A stretch of DNA of 64,000 nt from Chromobacterium sp. ATCC 53434 (lineage in GTDB: Bacteria > Pseudomonadota > Gammaproteobacteria > Burkholderiales > Chromobacteriaceae), in NCBI RefSeq assembly GCF_002848345.1, contig NZ_CP025429.1, forward strand, positions 496,001 to 560,000, given 5' to 3'. Below the pieces are notes generated by a model, which did no database searches, was not told where the DNA came from, and was given only the letters and a program-made list of their open reading frames with translations. Shown piece after piece: positions 9,113-19,254 of the stretch. Made by a program: the position numbers and the translations under genes. How positions within the stretch are numbered: position 1 is the stretch's first letter; every line of letters starts with the position of its first letter.

Positions 9113-9529
9113 TCATCCGCGCGACGGCGCGATCACCAGCGATTCGCCCTCGAGCACCACTTTCTCGCCGACGCGGCATTCGGTGGCCAGGCGCACCCGT
9201 TTCTTTTCCGGGATCAGCTCTGTCACGGTGACGCGGGCGGTGACGGTCTCGCCTATCCGCACCGGCGACTTGAAACGGGTCGATTGCGACAGGTAGACGG
9301 TGCCGTGGCCCGGTAGCTGGCAGCCGATGACGCCGGACAGCAGGCTGGCGGTCAGCATGCCGTGGGCGATGCGGGTTTCGAACGGCGTGGTGGCGGCGTA
9401 GGCCTGGTTCAGATGCACCGGATTGTGGTCGCCGCTGACGGCGGAGAACAGCAGCAGATCGGCCTCGGTGATGGTTTTTCCGGTTTCGGCCGTGGTGCCG
9501 ATGGCGAGGTCTTCGAAGTACACGGTCAT
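9113..9529 (-). CDS. MaoC-like hot-dog dehydratase (PhaJ-type enoyl-CoA hydratase)
   Basis: 138 residues from the ATG at 9529. The hydratase-2 signature is visible as SAVSGDHNPVHLNQAYA (about residue 30) followed by ARIAHGMLTASLLSGV-like sequence (RIAHGML in this protein), carrying the catalytic Asp and His pair. Such enzymes hydrate 2-enoyl-CoA to (R)-3-hydroxyacyl-CoA and can feed beta-oxidation intermediates into polyhydroxyalkanoate. It is divergent from etfB-etfA and close to an acyl-CoA dehydrogenase, which fits a fatty-acid role. The exact substrate is not determined by the sequence. Confidence 0.8.
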   Translation of the reverse strand: MTVYFEDLAIGTTAETGKTITEADLLLFSAVSGDHNPVHLNQAYAATTPFETRIAHGMLTASLLSGVIGCQLPGHGTVYLSQSTRFKSPVRIGETVTARVTVTELIPEKKRVRLATECRVGEKVVLEGESLVIAPSRG

Positions 9530-9775
9530 GACAGCCTCAATGATTATGACAAGGAAATGCTGCGGTGCACCGTCGCATTGTGACAGCTTCGCCCTGAAAT
9601 GCAAACCACCGGGAAATGACGTACTATCGACGCCGAGTTGCATTTTCACCACGCGCCATGCGCTGGCGCACAAACCAAACGCTCGTTTGAAATTTGCTTG
9701 GGGCATAATCGGGCTTTGCTGGCCGTCGTTGCCTTCCACGTTACGATTAACCCACTGGAAGTTTGCTGGAGGAAT

Positions 9776-10525
9776 ATGAAAGTTCTAGTCGCAGTGAAGC
9801 GCGTTGTCGATTACAACGTGAAAGTCCGCGTCAAAGCCGACGGCAGCGACGTTGATATCGCCAACGTCAAGATGTCGATGAACCCCTTCGACGAGATCGC
9901 CGTGGAAGAAGCCGTGCGCCTGAAGGAAGCCGGCAAGGCCAGCGAGATCGTCGTGGTGTCGATGGGCGTCAAGCAATGCGAGGAAACGCTGCGCACCGCG
10001 CTGGCGATGGGCGCCGACCGCGCCATCCACGTCGAGACCGACGTCGAGCTGCAGCCGCTGGCGGTGGCCAAGCTGCTGAAGGCGGTCGCCGACAAGGAGC
10101 AGCCGCAACTGCTGATCCTGGGCAAGCAGGCGATCGACGACGATGCGAACCAGACCGGCCAGATGGCCGCCGCGCTGTTGGGCTGGGCCCAGGGCACCTT
10201 CGCGTCCAAGGTGGATCTGGCGGCCGAGACCGTCGACGTGGTCCGCGAGATCGACGGCGGTCTGGAAACCGTCAAGCTGCGCCTGCCGGCGGTGGTGACC
10301 TCGGACCTGCGCCTGAACGAGCCGCGCTTCATCAAGCTGCCCAACATCATGGCCGCGAAGAAGAAGCCGCTGGACAAGACCACGCCGGCCGAGCTCTCCG
10401 TCGACGCCGCGCCGCGCCTGAAGACGCTGAAAGTGGCCGAGCCGGCCAAGCGCTCCGCCGGCATCAAGGTGGCCAACGCCGCCGAACTGGTCGCCAAACT
10501 GAAAAACGAAGCAAAGGTGCTGTAA
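9776..10525 (+). CDS. etfB: Electron transfer flavoprotein beta subunit
   Basis: 249 residues from the ATG at 9776 behind a strong GGAGG site. The N-terminus [19 protein letters not shown] and the signature region [20 protein letters not shown] sequence ([17 protein letters not shown]) are typical of EtfB. It binds AMP and, with EtfA, carries electrons from acyl-CoA dehydrogenases to the quinone pool via ETF-quinone oxidoreductase. etfA follows after 3 bases. Confidence 0.97.
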   Translation: MKVLVAVKRVVDYNVKVRVKADGSDVDIANVKMSMNPFDEIAVEEAVRLKEAGKASEIVVVSMGVKQCEETLRTALAMGADRAIHVETDVELQPLAVAKLLKAVADKEQPQLLILGKQAIDDDANQTGQMAAALLGWAQGTFASKVDLAAETVDVVREIDGGLETVKLRLPAVVTSDLRLNEPRFIKLPNIMAAKKKPLDKTTPAELSVDAAPRLKTLKVAEPAKRSAGIKVANAAELVAKLKNEAKVL

Positions 10526-10528
10526 GAC

Positions 10529-11461
10529 ATGGCTATTCTCGTTATCGCTGAACACGACAACCAGAGCCTGAAGACAGGCACCCTGAACACCGTCACCGCC
10601 GCCGCCAAGCTCGGCGAAGTGCATCTGCTGGTGGCCGGCCACAACGCCGCCGCCGCCGCCGAGGCCGCCAAGGGCGTCGCCGGCGTCGCCAAGGTGCTGC
10701 TGGCGGACGCCGCCCATTACGCCCACGGTCTGGCCGAGAGCCTGTCCGCGCTGGTCGTCGGCCTGGCTGGCGGCTACAGCCACGTGCTGGCGCCGGCCTC
10801 GTCCTTCGGCAAGAACCTGCTGCCGCGCGTCGCCGCGCTGCTGGATGTCGCCCAGATCTCCGAAATCGTCGCCATCGAGTCGGCCGACACCTTCGTCCGT
10901 CCGATCTACGCCGGCAACGTGCTGGCCACCGTGCAGTCGGCCGACCCGGTCAAGGTGATCACCGTGCGCACCACCGCCTTCGACGCGGCGGGCCAGGGCG
11001 GTTCCGCCGCGGTGGAAACCATCGCCGCCGGCGCCGACAGCCAGCTGTCCGCCTTCGTCGGCCAGGAGCTGACCAAGTCCGACCGCCCGGAACTGGGCTC
11101 GGCCAAGGTCATCGTGTCCGGCGGCCGCGCGCTGGGTTCCGAAGAGCAGTTCAAGGCGGTGATCGAGCCGCTGGCCGACAAGCTGTCCGCCGCCGTCGGC
11201 GCCTCGCGCGCCGCCGTGGACGCCGGCTATGCGCCGAACGACTACCAGGTCGGCCAGACCGGCAAGGTGGTGGCGCCGCAGCTGTACTTCGCCGTCGGCA
11301 TCTCCGGCGCGATCCAGCACCTGGCCGGCATGAAGGACTCCAAGGTGATCGTCGCGATCAACAAGGACGAAGAGGCGCCGATCTTCCAGGTGGCCGACTA
11401 CGGCATCGTCGGCGACCTGTTCGCCGTGGTGCCGGAGCTGATCGCCGAGCTGTCGAAGTAA
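10529..11461 (+). CDS. etfA: Electron transfer flavoprotein alpha subunit
   Basis: 310 residues. N-terminal Rossmann-like domain ([11 protein letters not shown]) and C-terminal FAD-binding domain with [42 protein letters not shown] and [15 protein letters not shown], all hallmark EtfA motifs. It is the FAD-carrying partner of EtfB. It ends 156 bases before the acyl-CoA dehydrogenase gene, with a terminator between. Confidence 0.97.
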   Translation: MAILVIAEHDNQSLKTGTLNTVTAAAKLGEVHLLVAGHNAAAAAEAAKGVAGVAKVLLADAAHYAHGLAESLSALVVGLAGGYSHVLAPASSFGKNLLPRVAALLDVAQISEIVAIESADTFVRPIYAGNVLATVQSADPVKVITVRTTAFDAAGQGGSAAVETIAAGADSQLSAFVGQELTKSDRPELGSAKVIVSGGRALGSEEQFKAVIEPLADKLSAAVGASRAAVDAGYAPNDYQVGQTGKVVAPQLYFAVGISGAIQHLAGMKDSKVIVAINKDEEAPIFQVADYGIVGDLFAVVPELIAELSK

Positions 11462-11532
11462 GCGGCGAGCGGGAGCGGCCGCAAGCGTTCCCGACCGAGC
11501 AGGCAATATAGCCGCCGGAACAAAGCAAAAGC

Positions 11533-11565
11533 AGCCGGCGCCCCGCATGCGAGCGCCGGCTTTTT
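11533..11565 (+). terminator. Intrinsic terminator after etfA
   Basis: A 9-bp stem AGCCGGCGC / GCGCCGGCT encloses an 11-base loop and is followed by TTTTT. It should end most etfBA transcripts before the acyl-CoA dehydrogenase gene. Confidence 0.85.
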
Positions 11566-11616
11566 CACGGTCCGGTCCGTACCGGCCGACGCGAGGAAAA
11601 AACAGAGGAGAAGGCG

Positions 11617-13398
11617 ATGATCTATCACGCACCCGTCAAAGACATCCGTTTTGCATTGAACGAGCTGGCCGATCTGCCGGCGATCTGCGGGCTGCCGGGC
11701 TACGGCGAATGCTCGGTGGAGCTGACCGACGCGGTTCTGGAGGAAGGCGCCAAATTCGCCGAGGGCGTGCTGGCGCCGATCAACAAGCAGGGCGACCAGG
11801 GCGCCAAGTGGAAGGGCGGCGACGTGACCGCCGCGCCGGGCTTCAAGGACGCCTGGCAGCAGTACGTCGAATCGGGCTGGGTCGGCCTGCGTGCGCCGGA
11901 AGCGTTCGGCGGCCAGGGCATGCCGGCGCTGGTGGCGGCGGCGGTCGAGGAAATGTGGTGTTCGTCCAATCTGGCCTTTTCCTTGGCGCCGCTGCTGACC
12001 TTGGGCGCCGTCGAGGCCATCCATCATCACGCCTCGGACGAGTTGAAGAACATCTATCTGCCGATGATGGCCGGCGGCCAGTGGACCGGCACGATGAATC
12101 TGACCGAGCCGCAGGCCGGCTCCGATCTGGCCCAGGTCCGTTCGCGCGCGGTGCCGGCCGCCGACGGCAGCTACCGCATCAGCGGCCAGAAGATCTTCAT
12201 CACCTGGGGCGAGCACGACATGGCCGACAATATCGTCCATCTGGTGCTGGCCCGCCTGCCGGACGCGCCGGCCGGGGTCAAGGGCATCTCGCTGTTCATC
12301 GTGCCCAAATTCCTGGTGGGCGCCGACGGCTCGCTCGGCGCGCGCAACGACGTGCGCTGCGTGTCGCTGGAGCACAAGCTGGGCATACACGGCAGCCCGA
12401 CCGCGGTGATGAGCTTCGGCGACAACGACGGAGCGGTCGGTTACCTGGTCGGCGAGCCCAACAAGGGCCTGAACTATATGTTCACCATGATGAACCACGC
12501 CCGTCTGGGCGTCGGCATCGAGGGCATGGCGGTGTCCGAGCGCGCCTACCAGAAGGCGGTCGAATACGCCCGCGAGCGGGTGCAGAGCCGCGCGGTCGGT
12601 TCGCCCGACGCCGCCGGCGTGCCCATCATCCAGCACCCGGACGTGCGCCGCATGCTGATGACGATGCGCGCCCAGATCGAGGCGCAGCGCGCGCTGACCT
12701 TCTACGCCGCCGCCGCGCTGGATCGCGCCGCCCGCCATCCGGTGCCGGCCGAGGCCGCGCGCAACCAGGCGTTGCTGAACTTCCTGATCCCCATCGTCAA
12801 GGGCTGGAACACCGAACAGGCCAACGAGATCACCAGCCTGGCGATCCAGGTGCACGGCGGCATGGGCTTCATCGAGGAGACCGGCGTCGCCCAGTACTAC
12901 CGCGACGCCCGGATCACCGCGATTTACGAAGGCACCACCGGCATCCAGGCGCTGGACCTGATAGGCCGGAAGACGGCTATGGAGGGCGGCGCCACCGCGC
13001 GCGCGCTGCTGGCCGAGGCGCAATCGACGGCGAACAAGCTGCAGGCGGCCGGTTTCGATTCCATCGCCGACAGGCTGGCGTCGGCCATCGCCGACGCCGA
13101 GCGCTGCGTCGCCTTCGTCGTCGACAGCTTCGGCGAGCGGCCGCGGCAGGCCGCCGCCGGCTCGGTGCCGTTCCTGAAACTGATGGGCATCGTGTTGGGC
13201 GGCTGGCAGCTGGGCCGCGCCGCGCTGATCACGAAGGACAAGCTGCAGGACGCCGACGCCGACCACGCCTTCCTGGAGGCCAAGATCGTTACCGCGCGCT
13301 TCTTCGCCGAGCATCTGCTGCCGCAGGTCTCCGGTCTCGCCGCCGCCATCGTCGGCGGCGCCGACAGCGCGTTGGCGCTGGACGAGGCCCAGTTCTGA
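11617..13398 (+). CDS. Long-form acyl-CoA dehydrogenase (DmdC/FadE-like)
   Basis: 593 residues. Domains in order: N-terminal helical (about 40-155), beta middle domain with MNLTEPQAGSDLAQVRSRA and FITWGEHD (about 160-270), C-terminal helical domain with RLGVGIEGMAVSERAYQKA and QVHGGMGFIEETG (about 285-445), and an extra C-terminal domain of the PF12806 type (about 465-590). Such proteins oxidise acyl-CoA to 2-enoyl-CoA, passing electrons to the EtfBA pair encoded just upstream. The long form resembles enzymes annotated as DmdC-like; the chain length used cannot be told. A clear ribosome-binding site (GAGGAGAAGG) precedes the ATG. Confidence 0.9.
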   Translation: MIYHAPVKDIRFALNELADLPAICGLPGYGECSVELTDAVLEEGAKFAEGVLAPINKQGDQGAKWKGGDVTAAPGFKDAWQQYVESGWVGLRAPEAFGGQGMPALVAAAVEEMWCSSNLAFSLAPLLTLGAVEAIHHHASDELKNIYLPMMAGGQWTGTMNLTEPQAGSDLAQVRSRAVPAADGSYRISGQKIFITWGEHDMADNIVHLVLARLPDAPAGVKGISLFIVPKFLVGADGSLGARNDVRCVSLEHKLGIHGSPTAVMSFGDNDGAVGYLVGEPNKGLNYMFTMMNHARLGVGIEGMAVSERAYQKAVEYARERVQSRAVGSPDAAGVPIIQHPDVRRMLMTMRAQIEAQRALTFYAAAALDRAARHPVPAEAARNQALLNFLIPIVKGWNTEQANEITSLAIQVHGGMGFIEETGVAQYYRDARITAIYEGTTGIQALDLIGRKTAMEGGATARALLAEAQSTANKLQAAGFDSIADRLASAIADAERCVAFVVDSFGERPRQAAAGSVPFLKLMGIVLGGWQLGRAALITKDKLQDADADHAFLEAKIVTARFFAEHLLPQVSGLAAAIVGGADSALALDEAQF

Positions 13399-13426
13399 GC
13401 GACTGAGCCAGATCAGTCTTTCATGG

Positions 13427-13453
13427 CGCCACGGCCTTGCCGTGGCGTTTTTT
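13427..13453 (+). terminator. Intrinsic terminator after the acyl-CoA dehydrogenase gene
   Basis: A 9-bp stem CGCCACGGC / GCCGTGGCG with a 3-base loop is followed by six T. The 215 bases from here to gspC hold the gsp promoter region; I saw no clear sigma-70 pair there. Confidence 0.85.
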
Positions 13454-13668
13454 ATGCGAAAATGCCAAAAAAATCGTTTTTGGCGATGCCTGAGCCGCGG
13501 AAAACGTGCCGGCGGAGCAAGCAGATGGTCGGTCAGCCGTAAATATTAACGATGACTAAAGTTCAGACTGTCATCAAAACTGGCGGTAAGCTATTGCAAA
13601 ATCGCCCTTTTGCTGCTTAATCTAGCGTGCCTGCAAGGTAATTTGTTCAGCATAATTTTGATAACGAG

Positions 13669-14322
13669 ATGCCGATGGGTTCTGGGGATAAGACAAGATT
13701 TGGCCGCCGGCCGGATTTTCGCGGCTGGCAGCGGGCATCCGGCGGGCAATGGCACAAGGCTCTGCCGCTGCTGGCCTTGGGCCTGGCCGCCTTCTGGGGC
13801 GGCCGGCAATTGACGGCGCTGTTGTCGCCGTCGGCCCAGGTCTATCGCACCCTGGCGCCGGCCCAGCCGCAGGCCGCGGCCGCCGCGACCGCCCAGGGGC
13901 ACTGGTTCGGCGAGGCGCCGCTGCAGCAAGTCGCGGCGCCGCCGCCTATCCGGCTGCTGGGCGTGTACGCGCCGAATATGCCGGGCGTGCAAGGTTTCGC
14001 GATCGTCGACAGCAACGGCCATCCGCAACCGTTGCTGCAAGGCAAGCAGACCGCCGACGGCTGGGAGCTGGTCAAGATCGCTCCCAACGGCGTCACCGTC
14101 CGCTCCGGCGGCAGCGAGCAATTCGTTCCCTTGCAGCCGCGCGGTCCCGGCGGCGCGGCGGGCGATGCCGGCGACGCGCCGCAGGGCGCTCAGCCCCCGA
14201 TCCAGCCTCAGCCGCCTCAAATGACGCCCGGAGCGGTTCCGGTGCCCGTTCCGGGCCAGAACGCCGTACCCGATGCCCAGCCTCAACCCGCGGTGGATCC
14301 CGCCGCGATGATTCGCCAATGA
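13669..14322 (+). CDS. gspC: Type II secretion inner-membrane protein GspC, PDZ-less
   Basis: 217 residues. A single membrane segment (about residues 30-50) follows a basic N-terminus, then a periplasmic homology region with HWFGEAP (about residue 80) and RLLGVYAPNMPGVQGFAIV, as in GspC proteins that contact GspD. After about residue 155 the protein becomes a proline-, glutamine- and alanine-rich tail. No PDZ domain is present. It opens a 12-gene gsp operon, gspD following after 9 bases. ATG 13675 is an alternative start. Confidence 0.88.
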   Translation: MPMGSGDKTRFGRRPDFRGWQRASGGQWHKALPLLALGLAAFWGGRQLTALLSPSAQVYRTLAPAQPQAAAAATAQGHWFGEAPLQQVAAPPPIRLLGVYAPNMPGVQGFAIVDSNGHPQPLLQGKQTADGWELVKIAPNGVTVRSGGSEQFVPLQPRGPGGAAGDAGDAPQGAQPPIQPQPPQMTPGAVPVPVPGQNAVPDAQPQPAVDPAAMIRQ

Positions 14323-14331
14323 GAGAATGCA

Positions 14332-16497
14332 ATGCGAATTTCCAGACTCGTCGCCGTCCTGGCCCTGGTGTATAGCTGTCAACTGCAGGCCGCGCCTCAG
14401 AACGACACGGTGATGCTCAACTTCGTCAACGCGGACATCGAGACCGTGGTCAAGGCGATAGGCGAAATCAGCGGCAAGAACTTCATCATCGACCCGCGCG
14501 TCAAGGGCACCGTCAACATCGTTTCCAGCCGGCCGGTGCCGCGCTCGCTGTCCTACCAGGTCTTGCTGTCTTCGTTGCGGTTGCAGGGTTTCGCCGCGGT
14601 CGAGGGCAACGGCGTGATCAAGATCGTGCCGGAGGCGGACGCCAAGCTGCACGCCAAGGCCAGCAAGGGCATTCCGCGCGGCGACGGCGACAGGCTGATC
14701 ACCAAGGTCTTCACGCTGCGCAACAGCAACGCCAACCAGCTGGTGCCGGTGATCCGGCCCATCGTGTCGCCGAACAATACCGTGGCCGCCTATCCGCAGG
14801 CCAACGCGCTGATCGTCACCGACTACGCCGACAATATCCAGCGCATCGAATCCATCATCGAATCGGTCGAGTCGGCCGCTTCCGGCGACACCGTGATCAT
14901 CCCGGTGTTGTTCGGCTCGGCGGTGGAATTGGCCAACACGCTGAACAAGCTGATGCAGGAAGGCGGCGCCGACGGCGGCAAGACCACGATATTGTCCGAT
15001 CCGCGCTCCAATGTGCTGATGGTGCGCGCCGACACCCCGGGCAAGATAGGCAAGATCAAGAGCCTGCTGAAGGTGCTGGACCAGCCGAGCCAGGCCGGCT
15101 CCAATGTGCGCGTCGTCTATCTGAAGAACGCCGAGGCCGGCAAGGTGGCGCAGACGCTGCGCGGCCTGTTGACCGGCGATCCGGGACCGCTGCAGGGCCG
15201 AACCGCGGTCACCACCAGCGGCAGCAGCTCGTCCGGTTCCAGCCTGCTGGGTTCCAGCAGCGGCTCGGGCTCCTCGTCTTCCGGCAGCAGCCTGGGCTCG
15301 TCCAATGCCGGTTCGGCGGCGGCCGCGGGCGCCAGCAATCCGGTGACGTCCGACGGCGGCTCCTCGTCGTCCTCGTCCGGCGCCGGCGGCGGCGGTTCGA
15401 TGATACAGGCCGATCCGACCAATAACGCGCTGATCCTCAATGTGCCGGACACGATGTACCAGAACCTGCGCAATGTGATCGATTTGCTGGACAAGCGCCG
15501 CGCCCAGGTGCTGGTCGAGGCGCTGGTGGTCGAGGTGTCGGCGCAGCGCGCGCAGGAGCTGGGCGTCCAGTGGCAGGCGCTGGGTGGTTTCAACGGCAAC
15601 GGCGCCGGCGTGGTCGGCGGCACCAATTTCACCAACGGCAGCGGCGGAACGGGCATCCTGGGCATGGCCCTGCCGTCGACGCCGGGCTCCAATGCGGCCG
15701 GCGTCGCCGCGCTGAGCGGCTCGGCCGGTCTCAATATCGGCTGGGTCAAGGGCACGGTCAACATTCCAGGCATAGGCAATGTGCTGAACATGGGCGCGCT
15801 GGCCAAGGCGCTGGAGACCCAGGTCGGCGGCAATATCGTGTCCAGCCCGTCGTTGCTGGCGATGGACAACGAGAAGGCGCACATACTGATCGGCCAGGAA
15901 GTGCCGATCCTGACCGGCCAGTACGCCAGCACGCCGACCAGCGGCAGCACCACCAATCCGCAGCCGTTCTCCACCTACGACCGCAAGACCATAGGCTTCA
16001 ATCTGGAGATCACGCCGCAGATTTCAGAAGGCGGCAGCATACGGATGAAGATCGTGCAGGAGGCGTCCAGCATCGCGCCGGGCACCGAGAGCAACGTTCA
16101 GGGCCCGACAACCAATCGCCGGCTGCTGGAAACCATCGCCAATGTCGACGACGGCGGCATCCTGGCCATTGGCGGCCTGCTGCAGGACCAGGTCAGCGAC
16201 AATGAGCAGAAAGTGCCGTTGCTCGGCGATATCCCCTGGCTGGGCGGCCTGTTCCGCTACACCGTCAAGTCGCACAACAAGACCAATCTGATGATCTTCA
16301 TCAAGCCGACGATATTGCACGACGCCGTCGGCGCGCGGGCCATTGCCGGCGAGCGTTACAAGTACATCCTCGGCGACATCCAGAAGGACCAGCAGGGCAA
16401 CAAGCTGAAGTTCGACCTGGAGTCCGCGCTGCAATCACTGCCGGAAGGCGGCATCAAATCCAATCTCGAGCAGGATTTGAAGGGCTTGCAAAAATGA
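14332..16497 (+). CDS. gspD: Type II secretion outer-membrane secretin GspD
   Basis: 721 residues with a signal peptide (about 1-20). The N0 domain begins NDTVMLNFVNADIETVVKAI, N1-N3 repeats follow, and the C-terminal secretin domain holds VSSPSLLAMDNEKAHILIGQ and VPLLGDIPWLGGLFRY (about 575-650). Between about residues 295 and 355 there is a serine/glycine-rich low-complexity insert placed between N-domains. GspD makes the multimeric outer-membrane channel. No S-domain or pilotin gene is evident nearby. Overlaps gspE by 4 bases. Confidence 0.97.
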   Translation: MRISRLVAVLALVYSCQLQAAPQNDTVMLNFVNADIETVVKAIGEISGKNFIIDPRVKGTVNIVSSRPVPRSLSYQVLLSSLRLQGFAAVEGNGVIKIVPEADAKLHAKASKGIPRGDGDRLITKVFTLRNSNANQLVPVIRPIVSPNNTVAAYPQANALIVTDYADNIQRIESIIESVESAASGDTVIIPVLFGSAVELANTLNKLMQEGGADGGKTTILSDPRSNVLMVRADTPGKIGKIKSLLKVLDQPSQAGSNVRVVYLKNAEAGKVAQTLRGLLTGDPGPLQGRTAVTTSGSSSSGSSLLGSSSGSGSSSSGSSLGSSNAGSAAAAGASNPVTSDGGSSSSSSGAGGGGSMIQADPTNNALILNVPDTMYQNLRNVIDLLDKRRAQVLVEALVVEVSAQRAQELGVQWQALGGFNGNGAGVVGGTNFTNGSGGTGILGMALPSTPGSNAAGVAALSGSAGLNIGWVKGTVNIPGIGNVLNMGALAKALETQVGGNIVSSPSLLAMDNEKAHILIGQEVPILTGQYASTPTSGSTTNPQPFSTYDRKTIGFNLEITPQISEGGSIRMKIVQEASSIAPGTESNVQGPTTNRRLLETIANVDDGGILAIGGLLQDQVSDNEQKVPLLGDIPWLGGLFRYTVKSHNKTNLMIFIKPTILHDAVGARAIAGERYKYILGDIQKDQQGNKLKFDLESALQSLPEGGIKSNLEQDLKGLQK

Positions 16498-17954
16498 ACA
16501 AGCCGACGCTGACCCCGCTGCTGCCGTTTCCGTTCGCGCGCGCCAACGGCGTGATCCTGCTGGACGGCGAGAGCGGCCGCCAGCTGCTGCTGCGCGAGGG
16601 CGGCAGGCCGGCGGCCTGGACCGAGGCGCTGCGGCTGCACGGCGGCCCGCTGTCCGGCGTGGAGACGCTGAGCGGCGCCCAGTTCGAGAAGCGGCTGTCC
16701 GAGCACTACGCCAGCCGCGACGGCGCGGCGGCGGAGATGGTGGACGGCATCGGCCAGGACATGGACCTGAACCAGATGGTGGAGTCGCTGCCGACGGTCG
16801 AGGACCTGCTAGAAAGCGAGGGCGACGCGCCCATCATCCGGATGATCAACGCGCTGCTGACCCAGGCGCTGCGCGACGGCGCGTCCGACATCCACATCGA
16901 GGCCTTCGAGGACCGTTCGGTGGTGCGCTTCCGCCTGGACGGCACGCTGCGCGACGTGGTCAGCCCGCATCGCGCGCTGCACGCGGCGATGGTATCGCGG
17001 ATCAAGATCATGTCCGGCATGGACATCGCCGAGAAGCGGATACCGCAGGACGGCCGCATCTCGCTGCGGCTCGGCGGCCGGCCGGTCGACGTGCGGGTGT
17101 CGACGCTGCCGACCAGCCACGGCGAACGCGTCGTGCTGCGGTTGCTGGACAAGGAGAACGCGCGGCTGGACCTGGCGACGCTGGGCATGGCCGCCGACAC
17201 GCTGGCCTCGGTCGACAAGCTGATCAATCAGCCGCACGGCATCCTGCTGGTCACCGGCCCGACCGGCTCCGGCAAGACCACGACGCTGTACGCGGCGCTG
17301 TCCCGTCTCGATGCCAGCCACACCAATATCATGACGGTGGAAGATCCGGTCGAGTACCACCTGGACGGCGTCGGCCAGACCCAGGTCAACCCGAAGATAG
17401 ACATGAGCTTCGCCAAGGCGCTGCGCGCGATCCTGCGCCAGGACCCGGACGTGGTGATGATAGGGGAGATCCGCGACCTGGAAACGGCGCAGATCGCCGT
17501 GCAGGCGTCGCTGACCGGCCACCTGGTGCTGGCGACGCTGCACACCAACGACGCGGCCAGCGCGGTGACCCGCTTGACCGATATGGGCGTCGAACCGTTC
17601 CTGCTGGCCTCGTCGCTGCTGGGCGTGATGGCGCAGCGGCTGGTGCGCCGCGTCTGCCCGCAGTGCAAGGCGCCGCATCCGGTGCCGCTGGACGACGCGC
17701 CGGAGGCGGTCCACTACCGTCCGGTCGGCTGCCCGGCCTGCGGCAACTCCGGCTACAAGGGCCGTTACGGCGTCTATGAACTGATGCTGGTCGACGATGC
17801 GATGCAGCGGCTGATCCACGACCGCGCGTCCGAGCAGCGGCTGCGCGACCACGCCGCCCGCCACGGCATGCGCAGCCTGCGCGACGACGGCCTGCGCTGG
17901 GTCAAGGCCGGCGAGACCAGCGTGGAAGAAATCCTGCGGGTGACGAGAAGCTGA
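16494..17954 (+). CDS. gspE: Type II secretion ATPase GspE
   Basis: 486 residues. Core ATPase motifs: Walker A GPTGSGKTTT (about residue 257), Asp box, Walker B region VVMIGEIRDLETA, His box LATLHTND, and the zinc-binding CPQC / CPAC pair (about residues 386 and 412). It drives pseudopilus assembly and docks on GspL. The N-terminal domain is short. ATGA overlap with gspD and start-on-stop overlap with gspF suggest coupled translation. Confidence 0.96.
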   Translation: MNKPTLTPLLPFPFARANGVILLDGESGRQLLLREGGRPAAWTEALRLHGGPLSGVETLSGAQFEKRLSEHYASRDGAAAEMVDGIGQDMDLNQMVESLPTVEDLLESEGDAPIIRMINALLTQALRDGASDIHIEAFEDRSVVRFRLDGTLRDVVSPHRALHAAMVSRIKIMSGMDIAEKRIPQDGRISLRLGGRPVDVRVSTLPTSHGERVVLRLLDKENARLDLATLGMAADTLASVDKLINQPHGILLVTGPTGSGKTTTLYAALSRLDASHTNIMTVEDPVEYHLDGVGQTQVNPKIDMSFAKALRAILRQDPDVVMIGEIRDLETAQIAVQASLTGHLVLATLHTNDAASAVTRLTDMGVEPFLLASSLLGVMAQRLVRRVCPQCKAPHPVPLDDAPEAVHYRPVGCPACGNSGYKGRYGVYELMLVDDAMQRLIHDRASEQRLRDHAARHGMRSLRDDGLRWVKAGETSVEEILRVTRS

Positions 17955-19165
17955 TGGCGGCGTTCAAGTACACCGCCTACGACGGCGCGGGCAAGGAACA
18001 GAACGGACTGCTGGAGGCCGATTCGGTCCGCGCCGCGCGGGCGCAGCTGCGCGAGCGCGGCCTGCTGCCGGTGGCGGTGGACGGCGTCAACGCCAAGACC
18101 GGCGGCGCCGGCAGCAATGTGCTGCGCCGCGGCCTGCCGCGCGCCGAGCTGGTGATGATCACCGAGCAGCTGTCTACGCTGCTGAACGCCGGCCTGACCT
18201 TGGAGAAGGCGCTGACCGCCGTCACCGAGCAGTCTGAAAACGCCCGCAGCCGCACCGTGCTGGCTGCGCTCAGAAGCGACATCCTGGAGGGCAAGGGCTT
18301 CGCCCAGGCGCTGTCGTCGGCGCCCGGCGTGTTCTCTCCGCTGTACCGTTCGCTGGTACAGGCCGGCGAGCAGTCCGGCCATCTGGACATGGTGATGTCG
18401 CGGCTAGCCGAATATCTGGACAAGCGGCAGAACACCCAGCAGAAAGTGACGCTGGCGCTGGCCTATCCGGCGGTGGTCACGCTGGTGGCCATCCTGGTGG
18501 TGGGCGGCTTGATGAGTTATGTGGTGCCGCAGGTGGTCAGCGTGTTCGCCCAGACCAAGCAGACGCTACCGTTCCTGACCCGCGCGCTGGTGGCCTGCAG
18601 CGACTTCCTGCGCCAATGGGGCGTGGTCCTGCTGATCTCCATCGTCGCCGCCGTCGTCCTGATCATCCGGGCGCTGCGCGCGCCGGCGTTGAAGCGGCGC
18701 TTCCACGCCCGGGTGCTGAAGCTGCCGGTGTTCGGCCGGCTGTTCCGCGCGCTGAACACCGCGCGGATGGCCAGCACGATGTCGATCCTGGTCGGCTCCG
18801 GCGTGCCGTTGCTGACGGCGCTGGAGACGGCGCGCGGCCTGATGACGATGCTGCCGATGCAGGACGCGGTGGCCGACGCGATGGCCAAGGTGCGCGAGGG
18901 CGTGTCGCTGTCGCGGGCGCTGAACGCCACCCGCCAGTTTCCGCCGGTGCTGATACACCTGATTTCCAGCGGCGAGGCCAGCGGCACGCTGTCCCACATG
19001 CTGGACCGCGCCGCCCAGCAGCAGGAGCAGGAGGTCGAGCGCAAGCTGGCCACCTTCACCACGCTGATGGAGCCGCTGCTGATCCTGGTGATGGGCGGCA
19101 TGGTGCTGCTGATCGTGCTGGCCATCATGATGCCGATCATAGATATGAACCAGATGGTGCATTGA
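17954..19165 (+). CDS. gspF: Type II secretion inner-membrane platform protein GspF
   Basis: 403 residues with two T2SSF domains (about 68-190 and 270-390), marked by [20 protein letters not shown] and [18 protein letters not shown], and three hydrophobic segments. GspF is the polytopic platform of the secretion machine. Begins on the last base of the gspE stop codon. A paralogue of the pilC product. Confidence 0.97.
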   Translation: MAAFKYTAYDGAGKEQNGLLEADSVRAARAQLRERGLLPVAVDGVNAKTGGAGSNVLRRGLPRAELVMITEQLSTLLNAGLTLEKALTAVTEQSENARSRTVLAALRSDILEGKGFAQALSSAPGVFSPLYRSLVQAGEQSGHLDMVMSRLAEYLDKRQNTQQKVTLALAYPAVVTLVAILVVGGLMSYVVPQVVSVFAQTKQTLPFLTRALVACSDFLRQWGVVLLISIVAAVVLIIRALRAPALKRRFHARVLKLPVFGRLFRALNTARMASTMSILVGSGVPLLTALETARGLMTMLPMQDAVADAMAKVREGVSLSRALNATRQFPPVLIHLISSGEASGTLSHMLDRAAQQQEQEVERKLATFTTLMEPLLILVMGGMVLLIVLAIMMPIIDMNQMVH

Positions 19166-19254
19166 GCGTCCGTAATGGACGGGCCCGCCGCGGCGGGCGA
19201 GATGATTTGAAAGAAACGCCGGGAAAGATCCGCGGCATGCATTCGGGAGAAAAC

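Noticed and set aside
9530..9775. CATAAT near 9705 as an etfB promoter
   Set aside because: No -35 at acceptable spacing; the spacer surely holds a promoter but it cannot be placed by eye.
11398..13314. Minus-strand frame across the acyl-CoA dehydrogenase
   Set aside because: Antisense frame, no domain; the plus strand carries a full enzyme.
13997..14332. Minus-strand frame in the proline-rich end of gspC
   Set aside because: Antisense of a low-complexity coding region with no support as a gene.
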